Assembly: GCA_000934455.1 (NCBI GenBank)
Contig: KN883907.1
Span: forward strand, 53,686-77,032
Source: Apostichopus parvimensis
Lineage: Eukaryota > Echinodermata > Holothuroidea > Aspidochirotida > Stichopodidae
DNA length: 23,347 nucleotides
Direction: 5' to 3'
Under the pieces are notes generated by a model, which saw nothing but the letters and a program-made list of their open reading frames with translations, ran no database searches and was not told the DNA's origin. The position numbers and the translations under genes are program-made. Of the stretch, positions 8,867-18,780 are shown piece after piece; the first letter of the stretch is position 1, and the number at the start of each line of letters is the position of its first letter.

Positions 8867-11390
8867 TATACTTTGTGGTGAATATTTGGAAGATTATCAA
8901 TTATGGGTGTGATTTTTTCTTTCATCTCAATTTTGTTGCCTTTTTTTTCTTATTTTAATTTATTTCCTCCCTCATGAGGTAGAGGTGTGGTATACATGCA
9001 TGCAAATAACCGTTGTTTACTTGACTATGAATAATTAGAAAGAAATATTTGGGCATTTTCTTGTGGATCGTTCTGAGATTCTTGACCTTTTCAAAGTTTT
9101 ATTTCGCCATGATCCAGCTGTGAATTTCACCAATTGTTCGTGATTTTTGGTCAACTTTACCTCAAACTTGAGATGAAATGAAATGTTTTTCTGTGTTTTG
9201 TTTGGAAAATCAAATTTAATCGGTCTCCTCTCTAGTATGATAATATTAATCTGGATCTTTATGGCGCCATTACATTAATATAATGTAGGCCTACCAATAA
9301 AAGAAAAATTGTATTTTCAATATTTGAAGAACTACAGTACAGGATACGTAGTTGTTGTAGAAAGAACACTCATGTTTAGCTGTTCGCTTTCAAATTAAAC
9401 AGAACTGGAGAGAATTAAATTGCCAGGTTTCTTGTATACTGCTTATTTTGTTTTTGTTTATTGAATTTAACTCAAAGTACTTTAATATATTGGTATTGCT
9501 TGTGTTGCAATTGACTTACAAGCAACCCCTGTAGCCCATTATTTATTGTAGCAAAATTAACAATAGTTAACTGTTTGTTAAGGTTGGGTAAATTTTCACC
9601 AACAGTTCTTTATTAAAAGTCCTGTTTATTTCAGTATTGTTTGACAATCCAAGTTGAACCTTTAGAGTGATCATGATTAGTTTTTCGTTTCTGTGCCCAA
9701 AAAAAAAGACTCTCGGTCAATCAAAGAAAGGCATCTCTTAGTTTTTGAATTTACATTTATGCAGTGAAGAGATTTAGGAGGGATTTTTATATTGCAATGT
9801 GATTTGAGAAAGAGTCACTAAGGGTTTTTGGTCTTCAAATTTGGGAGTAATTGTCCAGAATATGCGAAAACTTTCCAGATGATCTTCAAGTCCTTTACTG
9901 CATTTTGGTGAACTTTTTCGAGCTGTTTATATAATAAACCTTTAGAACCTGTGGGCATTCACTGGGCTAGCTTGTAAAATGATCAAACATTATCACCAAC
10001 TCCAGGATTTTATTTGTCAAATGATGTACCCATGAGCAGGCGTAGTGGTTACTGGTTTCATTTTGATTCTCAAAAATTTGGCAAAAGCTAAGAAAATCTC
10101 CAAGTTTGTAATAACCCCCTTCTATTTTTTTATTCATTTTTGTTACACTTCCAGTGACAAAATTGATGTAAGGTGCAAATTCTCTTGAATTCTAACAACA
10201 TGAAAATGTTGCCAAATATATTGACATTACTCCTAAGGAATGGTTAAAGTGGATTTGATTTTTTAACCCTTAATCATAATGAACAGTAGAAACAGCATGG
10301 TGGTATTATGTTTGTTGGGATTTATTCAGCCCACCTGTAACTTCTAATGATGGAATGTCAAAGGTCAAAGAGGTGCCATTAGGTGAATTGTTGTTTGTCT
10401 TAAAGCACCAGTAGAAGTTTGTGGTTGAACCTTGCATCCTCAAATACTTTCGGGGGATTTTGTCTCTTTATTAAAGGAGCTGTGAAGTATTTATTGTCAT
10501 CCTTTTGAGCAAATTTTCTGAGTATTTCTCAAAAATAAATAAAAATTAAATTAGGCCATTAGACACCCTCCTAGATTATTTTAACAAAGTTAACGTTTTA
10601 TGAGAGAGAATTAGTAAGAGAGATATGGCCAATGGAAGGAAGAGGGATGGAGGGTGGTCCCTCCCTCTCTCCCTCCCCATCTCCAGTGATGGGAGTGAAA
10701 GATATGACGCAAGTCGATGGTGATATATGGTAAATGCTTATATAGCCATTTATAGGCCTACAGAGTGGATTTTTACGACTGATATATATGGCTCAGGTAC
10801 TGAATGTCCATTGGACGACAATCCCTGAATGTTGACAGCATATAGCAATATAAATGTGTAGTAAAGGGGTGAGGTCTTTTACGTGTAAGGCAAAAGGTTG
10901 GGCGATATCCTCCACCATTCAAGGATGTATAGGTTTATGTTTATGTTGTTTTTTGTTCAACAAGAATATGGACCAAATACACTCCCAGACTCGTGGGGGG
11001 GGGGGGGGGAATCACCTTTCAAAATCGTGACTCGGGCACTTAACTAGATTATTCTAAACCATATTATGGCAATTGAAATTGAAAACACGAAAAAACTCCA
11101 ACATCACTTGATGCGCTCTGATCTATCTTCTGAAAAACAAATTCAGTGTGAAGCTATTTTTTCACCTGCTGTCAAGTGAGTCAGCTACAGCTTGGACTAG
11201 TTCATATGACAGCTTAGCTCCTCAAGTGTATGTACTGTATTTTTAAAGGTTGTGCTTTTTTTCCCCTACACAGACACTCACATCTCATTCCATTAGAGAA
11301 TCAGCTTCCCGCGTTTGTCCTCCCGGTACTAAGCTGCAGTTTTTAAGAGGATACATTGTCCCGAGTAATCTCACTTACGCTCCATCATGC
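8867..11390. other. Long AT-rich spacer, no gene seen
   Basis: No frame above 60 codons exists in about 2.5 kb. Visible items are a perfect POU octamer ATGCAAAT (9000-9007), a GTAGGCCTAC palindrome (9286-9295), and a purine/pyrimidine switch at 10628-10685 where a GGAGGG-rich stretch turns into CCCTCCCTC. A G15 run lies at 10995-11009, with ATCGTGACTC just downstream. The stretch looks like deep intron or intergenic DNA. Confidence 0.55.
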
Positions 11391-11720
11391 TCCTTTAATC
11401 CCTGTTTCTCGGTGACATAGACGTTGGTCGCCTCGGGGACATGATCCGACTTTTTTTCTGTCTTGTTTTTTTTCATCGGCAACGTCCAGGCAAACCATCC
11501 GACATTTTTCTGGAGACCTGTCAATTTCTGACCCGTGTTTGGATTTACCTGCTATTGTTCCTCGGGGTTACTCTAACAGTTCTACCCGGCTCTCTCCGTG
11601 TGCGTGACTTTTTCATGATTGTCGGCGAGGTGGTGAATCTCGGGCGATTATATGCCCAGCCAAAAGGACAAGGTAGATGGGTGCCTGTTACAATGGTAAC
11701 CGGATCTGGGTAGGTTGCAG
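11390..11720. promoter_or_regulatory. CpG-rich block with X-box, candidate regulatory element or exon
   Basis: CpG and GC content rise sharply over about 330 bases relative to both flanks. Near the right edge, 11687-11700 read on the minus strand is GTTACCATTGTAAC, one base off the RFX X-box half-site pattern GTNRCC-N-RGYAAC. The plus strand holds a 90-codon frame (11441-11713) and the minus strand a 61-codon frame that reaches CAG|GTAAAT. Neither peptide resembles a protein I know. A promoter, enhancer or non-coding conserved element fits better than a gene. RFX factors are known regulators of ciliary genes in animals; applying that here is inference. Confidence 0.35.
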
Positions 11721-12918
11721 ACATACCCATGCCCCAAGGATGAAGGATTGATGACTCTAGCCTTTTTTCTTTTTTTTTATCTGGTCGTCAACGTTATCGT
11801 AGCCTGGATTGATATTAAAAGTTCTAACTCTGTTGGATGTTCAAGTGTCAAGGTTAATGTATAGTTATGTCGGACAGAGGGGATCTATGTTTTCTGCTAA
11901 ACGGTTCCCTGGTGCAGCCTACCGGATAAAAAGATGCCAGCCCAGCTTAACTCTTTCCTCTGTAGTCTCGGTCGGGTCTTTCAGAAGTTTTTTAAAAAAA
12001 GAGAGGAATCGCTGCCGTTCGTGTCGATTGCTTATAAACCTGTAGCTATATATATATGTCTCTGTATAGGTATTAATGTAGAAAAGAAATGTGATCTTTA
12101 GGTAATAGCAGCTGGATTTAATTTTCCCCGAGATAGATCAACACGGGTAAACGTTTTCTACAAAAGTGACAGATTCAGGTGGAAGAACATTTGAAGGTTT
12201 TATTAAAAATGAACATGGATGGGATGGATGAGAAATTTATCAGCAGTTGATTGCCACAGATTGCCTTTTGTTTTCTTTATAATTACTCATTCATTTTGAA
12301 CATATAGTACAGTAAGAGTGGCTAAGACAAAAAAACAATTTTGGGGGGGGGCATACCTTCTTTTCTCTTTTTGGTTTTGTTGGGAATACTCTTTTCCAGG
12401 TTCATTCTCGTCTTTCTCTATGGGTGTGATATTTGTTTTTTTTAGTCTTTGCCCAAAAGCTTAGCGAGGGGCAAGAGAGACTTTTTTTTTCCATTTTGCT
12501 ATCAATTTGTTAATATCTCAAATTTAGAATTCTAACAAGGAAACATAAAAATGGTATTATAATGTAATGTAAGTCACCTGTTACAGTTCACAACTTTAAA
12601 AAAATTGGGAATTTGAAAGATTTCTTAATCATTGACTACCAACATGTTTATTTGGTCACTGCAATGAGATTAGAAGCAATTTTTGTGTTCATTACATAGA
12701 TTGATAAGAAGTTAAATGACAAATTTTAAGATTTGGCCCATGATCTGAAAATGAAGCATTTTCTTATATAAATTTGAGCTAAAGTTATTAAAATGTTCTT
12801 CTAACTTTGTTCATTGTTGCATTATGATTGGGTTTTAATTAGTGAAAAATGTTGGAGCTTAATTTCATTCTAATTTTCCAGCATTGTAGGTATTTCTTAT
12901 TACGGAATGTAATATGTA
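11721..12918. other. AT-rich spacer, nothing recognised
   Basis: It contains a G9 run at 12343-12351 and T runs near 12481, but no convincing frame, RNA gene or paired termini. The 78-codon plus-strand frame at 11809-12045 has no domain or coding signature I can support. Confidence 0.5.
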
Positions 12919-13205
12919 ATATGCTATGGTCAAGTGGATATCAATGCATCGCCTTTAAAAGTAATTAAACCCTATCATCTGCGAACTGATCATGGGTGCG
13001 AGCCTTTACTGGTTAGAGTAAGGTGTGGTTTCATCCAGCAGAAGTCCATGGATTTGCCATCTGAAATGGTCTTCCAAATTGTCAACAACAACAAAAATCC
13101 CCAAAGTGAGCTCTGTAAAGCTAAAAGCCTAACAGTGTAACTTTGATCGCCGCCGGAAGTGAAGTGTAAATAAAGCCATTTGACTTCTCCCACATACATT
13201 CGACA
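12919..13205 (+). mobile_element. Degraded tRNA-derived SINE, family 2, older copy
   Basis: This aligns along its length with the better-preserved SINE at 15943-16262. The head keeps TATGGTCAAGTGG (A-box region, about 12925-12937) and a decayed B box GGTGCGAGCC. The body shares GTTAGAGTAAGGTG, CCATGGATTTGCCATCTGAAATGG and TTCTCCCACATA with the other copy, with an extra AAC-rich insertion near 13084-13094. No A/T tail or target duplication remains. It is an old copy; open frames across it are accidental. It lies directly upstream of the 32-bp minisatellite. Confidence 0.7.
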
Positions 13206-13254
13206 TTCCAGGCTGCTATCAGTGGCGAAGAGATATACACATTCAGTTTGAAGC

Positions 13255-13764
13255 GAGCTATTATGTAGCTTTCACATCGGTTCAGTGAGCTAATATAGCT
13301 GTAACATTGGTTCATTGAGCTATAATGTAGCTTTAACATCGATTCAGTGAGCCATTATGTAGCTTTAATATCGATTCATTGAGCTATAATATAGCTTTAA
13401 CATCAATACAGCGAGCTATAATGTAGCTTTAACATCGCTTCGGCGAGCCATAATGTAGCTTTAACATCAATTCAGCGAGCCATTATGTAGCTTTAACTTC
13501 GATTCGGCGAGCTATAATATAGCTTTAACATAGATTCATTGAGCTATAATATAGCTTTCACATCGATTCAGCGAGCTATTATGCAGCTTTAATATCGATT
13601 CATTGAGCTATAATATAGCTTTAACATCCATTCATTGAGCTATAATATAGCTTTAACATCGATTCAGCGAGCTATTATGTAGCTTTAACATCGTTTCCTT
13701 GAGCTATTATGTAGTTTTAACATTAATTCAGCGAGCCATTATGTAGCTTTAACATCGATTCATT
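13255..13764. repeat. 32-bp minisatellite, 16 units
   Basis: Sixteen units start with GAGC at 13255, 13287, 13317 and then every 32 bases to 13733; only the second unit is short (30). The consensus is GAGCTATAATRTAGCTTT followed by AACATCGATTCAKY. Each unit carries two AGCT cores. In the units at 13381, 13509, 13541, 13605 and 13637 they form a perfect 15-base palindrome, AGCTATA-A-TATAGCT; the others keep a 5-bp AGCTA/TAGCT inverted pair. Variants alternate in part (CATT before TATAATA, CAGC before TATTATG), suggesting growth partly by 64-bp dimers. No frame of interest crosses it. Confidence 0.95.
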
Positions 13765-14775
13765 GCAACATTCATCATGACAGAGGAAGCCTTTGCCTTC
13801 GGTCGTTGGAACACATGAGTGTTGGGGCAGAATGAGGACAGCCAGAATTTTCACCTCAGGCAGATAGAAAGATATGTAAACAAATGAAATAGGCTTACCC
13901 TACTTTGGGGGTCGAACATGTGTTGTTCAGATGCCGGGGGTAATGCCAAGCAACCATTAAGAGCAAACCTCTGATATGTTTTGGTGTGAGTCGTATATAG
14001 GTTTAAGCTCCCGTCGCACATGTAGGACATGCTTCAGGATCAACTGTGTCAAATTTGTAATCTAGTTTGCAGTCAAAGGTATGACAATTAATGCTCTTTT
14101 TTTGTGCCTTTTTTATGGGGGGGGTGGGGTAGGGGGTTGCCTAAGAACCCTGGTATATTCAAGCCTTTCTATCCCCTACTTTCAATTTCATCCTTTTGAC
14201 GATGCCCTTAGCTGGGGGGGGGGTCCATGTCCCTTGATACTGGCAATTCTTTTTCCTTCCAGAATTTTAGGTATAAACCCTTCCAAAAAAAATTGGTGAC
14301 CCTAACAAGTTTTCATTTTTTCAAATGATGAATGAAGCAAAATAGTTACAACAAACTTCAAAATACTATTAATATTTGTTATTATTTACAGTCTTAACTA
14401 GTGACGTGTGCATCAGTGGTCAGACAATATGTTGAGAACCAAATGGAATAATTAAATATAATAACTCGCTGATCTCTGACATTCAGTCGGTGACCAAATC
14501 TAGGAGGCATCTAGTCATAGTGTCATCAATTCAAATCTTGTATTGATTAATTCTCGATGTACAGCATGTCGTGGAAGGTTGTCGACCAATTAATTTTGAT
14601 ATAAATCAATTTACCAAAGTATAGCTATTGTGATAGTTTGGTGAATGAAATAAGCATCGCAATTGGTGTTACTGTACATACTTAATCCAGAGATTTAATC
14701 CAGATAACACACACTAGAAGATAATACCCTCATGTATCATAGAGTAATGGATTTAAGGGAATGGGTGTCCTTTCA
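13765..14775. other. Spacer with G runs, nothing recognised
   Basis: It carries G8 at 14117-14124 and G10 at 14214-14223, both next to T-rich stretches. A 72-codon plus-strand frame (14081-14299) is built on these runs and is not supported as a gene. No RNA gene or mobile element was recognised. Confidence 0.5.
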
Positions 14776-14930
14776 TAATAATAATAATTATCATTATAAT
14801 AATAATAATAACGATGATGGTAATAATAATAATAACAATAGTATTAATAATGAGGATGACGAGGAGGAGGAGGAGGATAAAAGTAATAATAATAAAAACA
14901 ACAACAATGATAATAATAATATAACTTTTT
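14776..14930. repeat. Compound trinucleotide microsatellite (ATA/AAT with GAG core)
   Basis: Runs of ATA/AAT triplets are interrupted by GATGATGG, a GAGGAGGAGGAGGAG block near 14859-14876 and ACAACAACA. Because the period is three, one frame stays open for 67 codons and reads as asparagine- and glutamate-rich; that is a by-product of the repeat, not evidence for a protein. Confidence 0.9.
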
Positions 14931-15366
14931 ATTGAAAAGATGATTGATGAGATTACAGAATAAGTTAGATGATTAACTATAATCTTTAATTGCCATTTGT
15001 CACTCTAAAATATCCTCCATCAATCTTCCTGTCTCACTGTTGAATATTTAACCGAATTGAAATTCCTACATTTCTATAGCAAAAATAGAATAACCCCGGT
15101 TCATTTTCTATACTATCAGTGAAGAAACTGTTTGTAAACTCCATGCATAATATCCTTACACTATTTTTCATTAATATTTATTTTTAAATTGGGGGGGGGG
15201 ATTAGAGGGCGGTGTTTTCTTTTTTCTTGTCTAATCATACTTTAAAAGAAAGTGACTCTACGCACTTCCTATGACTACATATCTATAAATAGCAAACGAA
15301 AGGGGGCATGACACATGAAACCCAGATCAAAGACGGACTTTATGGAATAGGCAATAATCTGTTTAC
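14931..15366. other. AT-rich spacer
   Basis: A G10 run lies at 15191-15200. No frame, RNA gene or repeat unit of note was seen. Confidence 0.5.
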
Positions 15367-15639
15367 CTAGCTTGCTGGACGTACATGAACGTTAACTTTA
15401 AGCAAACAAACTGACCGATAACACCCCACCGGTTTTGTTTTGTGACATTGTGACACAAGTTGACCGTGTCTGTCAAAGCAGTGGCCGAAGATACCTAGCT
15501 GTTTATCAAAACAGATCCTGAGGTTATGACAGGGCCACAGATAAGAGCAAGGACAATCTTGATGAAGTTTCTTCATTCTAATCCCTCTCTTTCTTAATTT
15601 TACAAGGCAAAATTTTCTCTGTGATGTCGTCGGTTGCAA
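15367..15639 (-). CDS. Doubtful cysteine-rich open frame, 90 codons
   Basis: The minus strand is open for 90 codons ending in TAG, immediately followed by GTAAAC. The peptide has ten cysteines with CPCSYLWPC and CFDKQLGIFGHCF in the middle, but no signal peptide and no family I recognise. Base composition is more balanced than in the flanks. The same stretch also looks like a regulatory block on the plus strand, with CTGTTTATC (forkhead-like) and GTCAAAG (TCF-like) strings. I list the frame because it is among the longest here, with low confidence that it is translated. Confidence 0.15.
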   Translation of the reverse strand: MQPTTSQRKFCLVKLRKRGIRMKKLHQDCPCSYLWPCHNLRICFDKQLGIFGHCFDRHGQLVSQCHKTKPVGCYRSVCLLKVNVHVRPAS

Positions 15640-15934
15640 AAATACTTATCCTTGTTCTTTCTTAATTTGATTGTTTAGAAATCTTTACAGCTTCTGGTTA
15701 TTACTTTGGATCTAACCATTAGATTTATCTTTGACAAGGTAGTTATTTTTTTTTTCTTTCTTTTGTCCATCAGTAGTTGCGGAAACATTTCCATCTTTAG
15801 AATTTTAGAATAACTTTCTCACACTGAGCAAAATCTTAATTTTTTTTCTCAATTAATGTTCCTTCACAAACGAGACGGAAGACAAAATATTGAGCAAACA
15901 GTTATTCTGGCCATAAATTGAGTGTGTTCTTACA
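15640..15934. other. AT-rich spacer before the SINE
   Basis: T runs and mixed AT-rich sequence with no recognised feature. Confidence 0.5.
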
Positions 15935-15942
15935 ATATAAAC

Positions 15943-16262
15943 CAGTGCTGTGGCCAAGTGGTTAAAGGCGGTGGCATTTGAAGCAATGAGGCTTAGCAAT
16001 CGGGAGGTGCCGGGTTCAATACCCGGCCTGGTTATAGTAAGGTGGGTTTCTCATCCAAGAGCAATCTATGGTTTTCCCATCTGAAATGACTTTCTAAATT
16101 GAAAAGATTCCTAATTTGAGTTAAAATGTTGAATTGGAAGCCACCCGATGTGTAAGTTGTAATCCATAAGCCCTTGCGGGTTTCTCCCACATTTGTGGTC
16201 GCTTAAGCGTATAACAAATAACTTTTGATTATTATTATTATGATTATCATGATTATTTTATG
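15943..16262 (+). mobile_element. tRNA-derived SINE, family 2, with target duplication
   Basis: The 320-base element is bracketed by the direct repeat ATATAAAC (15935-15942 and 16263-16270), a target-site duplication. The head is class II tRNA-like (Ser/Leu type, with a long variable arm): A box TGGCCAAGTGGTTAAAGGCG at 15951-15970 and B box GGGTTCAATACC at 16013-16024, inside a perfect CCGGG/CCCGG T arm. The body is unrelated to tRNA and shares blocks with the copy at 12919-13205. The 3' end is an ATT-rich tail (16227-16260). It is not a functional tRNA gene, since the anticodon arm is irregular. Being non-coding, it would have needed a partner LINE to move. Confidence 0.85.
15951..16029 (+). 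promoter_or_regulatory. Internal polymerase III promoter (A and B boxes) of the SINE
   Basis: A box TGGCCAAGTGGTTAAAGGCG and B box GGGTTCAATACC are both close to the tRNA consensus. The spacing is widened by the class II variable arm. This copy could still bind TFIIIC. Confidence 0.7.
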
Positions 16263-16270
16263 ATATAAAC

Positions 16271-16860
16271 TCAAAAGAGGAATTACGTATCAAGTATAAT
16301 TCAATTGGAAAAGCCAAAAAAAAAAAAAGGTAAACATTTCTCTGGAATTGATTGGGGAAATTACAAACTGAATGGAAAAATATTACCACAAAAATGAATC
16401 TAGATATATTCTATTTTTATGATAAAGAACTAAAAGAAAATGAAACGATATATTATACCAATTATAAAGCTCAACACAATATTTCTCAAATATAAACAGA
16501 GCATTTCCCCCTCCCCAACCCCCCCCCCTCGGCCCAATAAAAAAAATCCTCTTTCCTAGAAGTGTATATATTGACATTTTCAGCCGCTTATGGTCTTTTT
16601 CGTTATTTTTTTTTCTCTCTCAATCGAGTCATGTCAATCAGTTTGACGTAATTCCTGTCACAGTTGATCTTTTCTATTGTTTCAAAATGTCCATGAAACG
16701 AACAGAGCTAAATTTATTACGCCGTCAGGGACCTGTTTAAATATATAGCTTCATCCCAAAGTTCCTATTGATTGTCAATCTGGCTGTAGAAGTTTACTCA
16801 AAGGAAAAAGAGAAAAATAAAGAAAGAAGATAGAATCCATGCCCTTGTGATGTTACTATT
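16271..16860. other. AT-rich spacer
   Basis: It holds an A run near 16317-16328 and a C10 run at 16519-16528. The 64-codon minus-strand frame over the C run is low-complexity. Nothing else was recognised. Confidence 0.5.
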
Positions 16861-17250
16861 AATTTAGGGCCTGGAACTCGCCGCTCTCGGTGACTGAAGC
16901 CCGATGCTGATGGACGTTACCTGCAATCTCTCCCGTTTCCTCTTCTCATCAAGTCTTTTTGTCGCTCTTTAATTGTACAACCTCATTCAGCAGGGGATAC
17001 ATCCATTGAAAGTCACCATTGAAAGTAAGATTTGTTGGACTCATCAAGGCAAACCATGGGAGGTTGTAAGCTGATCATATAATTGCTTTGATTAGTTGCT
17101 GATAAGAGTGCTCAACAGCTTCTGGGATTCACTCCTAATGAACTCAAACTGGGCAACCAAAGGCAGGAGAGATACCGACACCAGCCATGGCCAATTGTGA
17201 AATCATGCTGGTGCATGGAGATATCCAACAAGTTTGTGATGGATTTGTCT
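16861..17250. promoter_or_regulatory. Balanced-composition block, candidate conserved non-coding element
   Basis: About 390 bases lack homopolymers and are GC-richer than both flanks, an island of complex sequence. They hold a GATA-type TGATAAG (17100-17106), an overlapping CTTTGATTAG (SOX/TCF plus homeodomain cores, about 17086-17095), TAATGA (17136-17141) and two copies of CATTGAAAGT (17004 and 17018 regions). The longest open frame is only about 42 codons. The look is that of an enhancer. Conservation cannot be judged from one sequence, so confidence is low. Confidence 0.3.
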
Positions 17251-18393
17251 TTTCTTAATTTTCTTTTTATTTAAAAAAGAAAGAGAGGGAAAAAATGGTA
17301 AAGTTTACCGGTGTTTGACAAAGGATATTGACTGGGATGACTCCTCTGCAATTGCAGACTCTTTTCTTTTTGTTTTACTTTAATTCTATGGAGTCCTGCG
17401 CAAAGAAATTGTAGAAACTTTTTTGAGAAATTTGTGACTGAATCTAATCGTTGAATATGGGCTATTTTTGCGCAGACATGACATCACGATAGTTAAATTG
17501 TAGAGGATTAATATTGTCAACTATAGAAATGTTTTTTGTTTTTTTTTAATTACTGTATAAAGTTAGTGTATGAAGAGAAAATTGAAAAAAGGAGAAAAAT
17601 ATGAAGAAATCTAAGGCACAGAATATCAGATCTAGGCACACTCACTTACCTGTCCCTACACTCTAACTGATCTCTAGTTGTTACCATGACTGTATATGGA
17701 GCCACCTAGCTGGCCAATCAGTCAGGAAAGTGTATCCAGTTTACCAGACACTTCTCATCCATTGTCACTGATTCCCTGTCACTCAAACTTTATGTACATA
17801 CATGTTAAACAATTAATTTATTAGTTGCTTTCTGTCGTTCATTAAGTCATATGAATCGTTAATATAGCTTTATCATTCAAGAGGGTGACTTCAGAGAATG
17901 ATATTTTTGTTGAAAGTTTGTGTCGTAGTTTGATGGCTCTGAATTTTAGCTCCTAAAATACCATAATTCCTCGGTACAAAGAAGTGTGATTTGAGAACTC
18001 TACGTAACATTTTGCGGTGGGATGCCGGGTGAATTAGTCCCTGGACTCACCTATAAATTGTGACCGGTATGTTTAGAAAATGTCAGGATCAAAACTTAGA
18101 AAACCTTTCAAGAATTCAGTTTTTGGTTAATGAGAAAATTTCTTGTTTCATTTCAATACTGCCAGCTTCAACAGGGGGCCACGGGTACAGGGGATATTTG
18201 TTTCCTTCGCCAGCTCCCCCCCCCCCTCCTCTCCTCCCAATGTAATAATTTGCTAAAACAACAGGAGAAAGTTCAGAGTCATTCCTCTCCTAACATAAGA
18301 GAACATACCTGACAGTACTGCTTTATGGGACCTTGCCATCTTGACCTATTTAGCAGTACCGAGTAACCCTCATGGATCTGTCCCCTTGCAACC
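17251..18393. other. Spacer with a consensus-grade minus-strand splice donor
   Basis: On the minus strand, ACAG|GTAAGTGAG lies at 17657-17645. Just upstream, ATG at 17688-17686 has G at -3 and G at +4 and stays open for twelve codons to the donor. This could be a short first exon, but a similar string recurs at 21.69 kb, so a repeat family is equally possible. A C11 run lies at 18216-18226. No other feature was recognised. Confidence 0.35.
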
Positions 18394-18401
18394 CTAACTA
18401 A

Positions 18402-18772
18402 CAGTGGCGGAGCTAGGGGTATTGGTCAAGGGGGGCAAGAATGGTCTGCAGGGGCTCTTTCGACACTATCTAAGCGGAGCGCCACCACGGGTTGGCGCTG
18501 AGCGTACAGAAATTTTTTGAGTAAAGATACTTCCTTGATCGCCGGAAATGACCCTTTCCTGGCCTTGCTAATTTGCAGATAAACGAAGAATAAATAGGTG
18601 TCATCGCCAACAAAATGTGACAAATGTCAATAGGTAGATGAGAGCGCAATAAAAAAGTAAATAATCGCGAATAAGTAAAAAGTGGTAAAAAGCTGAAAAG
18701 GGCGCCAGCAGTCCATTTGAGTCCGTCAGGAGGGGCATCCGCCCCCCTGACTGTATGGACGCTCCGCCACTG
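18402..18772. mobile_element. Non-autonomous hAT-like MITE with intact termini
   Basis: The 371-base element has terminal inverted repeats CAGTGGCGGAGC (18402-18413) and GCTCCGCCACTG (18761-18772), a perfect 12-bp match. It is flanked by identical 8-bp direct repeats, CTAACTAA (18394-18401 and 18773-18780). Eight-base target duplications and CAGNGGCG termini are established hAT features. Inside there is no transposase frame, so movement would need an enzyme supplied in trans. Two strong hairpins sit near the ends: AGCGCCA/TGGCGCT at about 18478-18500 and GTCAGG/CCTGAC around 18725-18751. Perfect termini and target duplication suggest relatively recent insertion. Open frames reading across it are accidental. 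Confidence 0.92.
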
Positions 18773-18780
18773 CTAACTAA

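Noticed and set aside
10628-10690. GGAGGG-rich stretch opposed to CCCTCCCTC as possible transposon termini
   Set aside because: Low-complexity purine/pyrimidine switch without defined ends or flanking duplications.
12934-13339. Frames of 68-72 codons on both strands
   Set aside because: They lie in the degraded SINE and the start of the minisatellite; no protein features.
14732-14935. Asparagine/glutamate-rich 67-codon frame
   Set aside because: It is the direct translation of a trinucleotide microsatellite, which keeps one frame open automatically.
15943-16029. Functional tRNA gene (Ser/Leu type)
   Set aside because: The anticodon arm is irregular, and the tRNA-like part continues into a SINE body with tail and target duplication.
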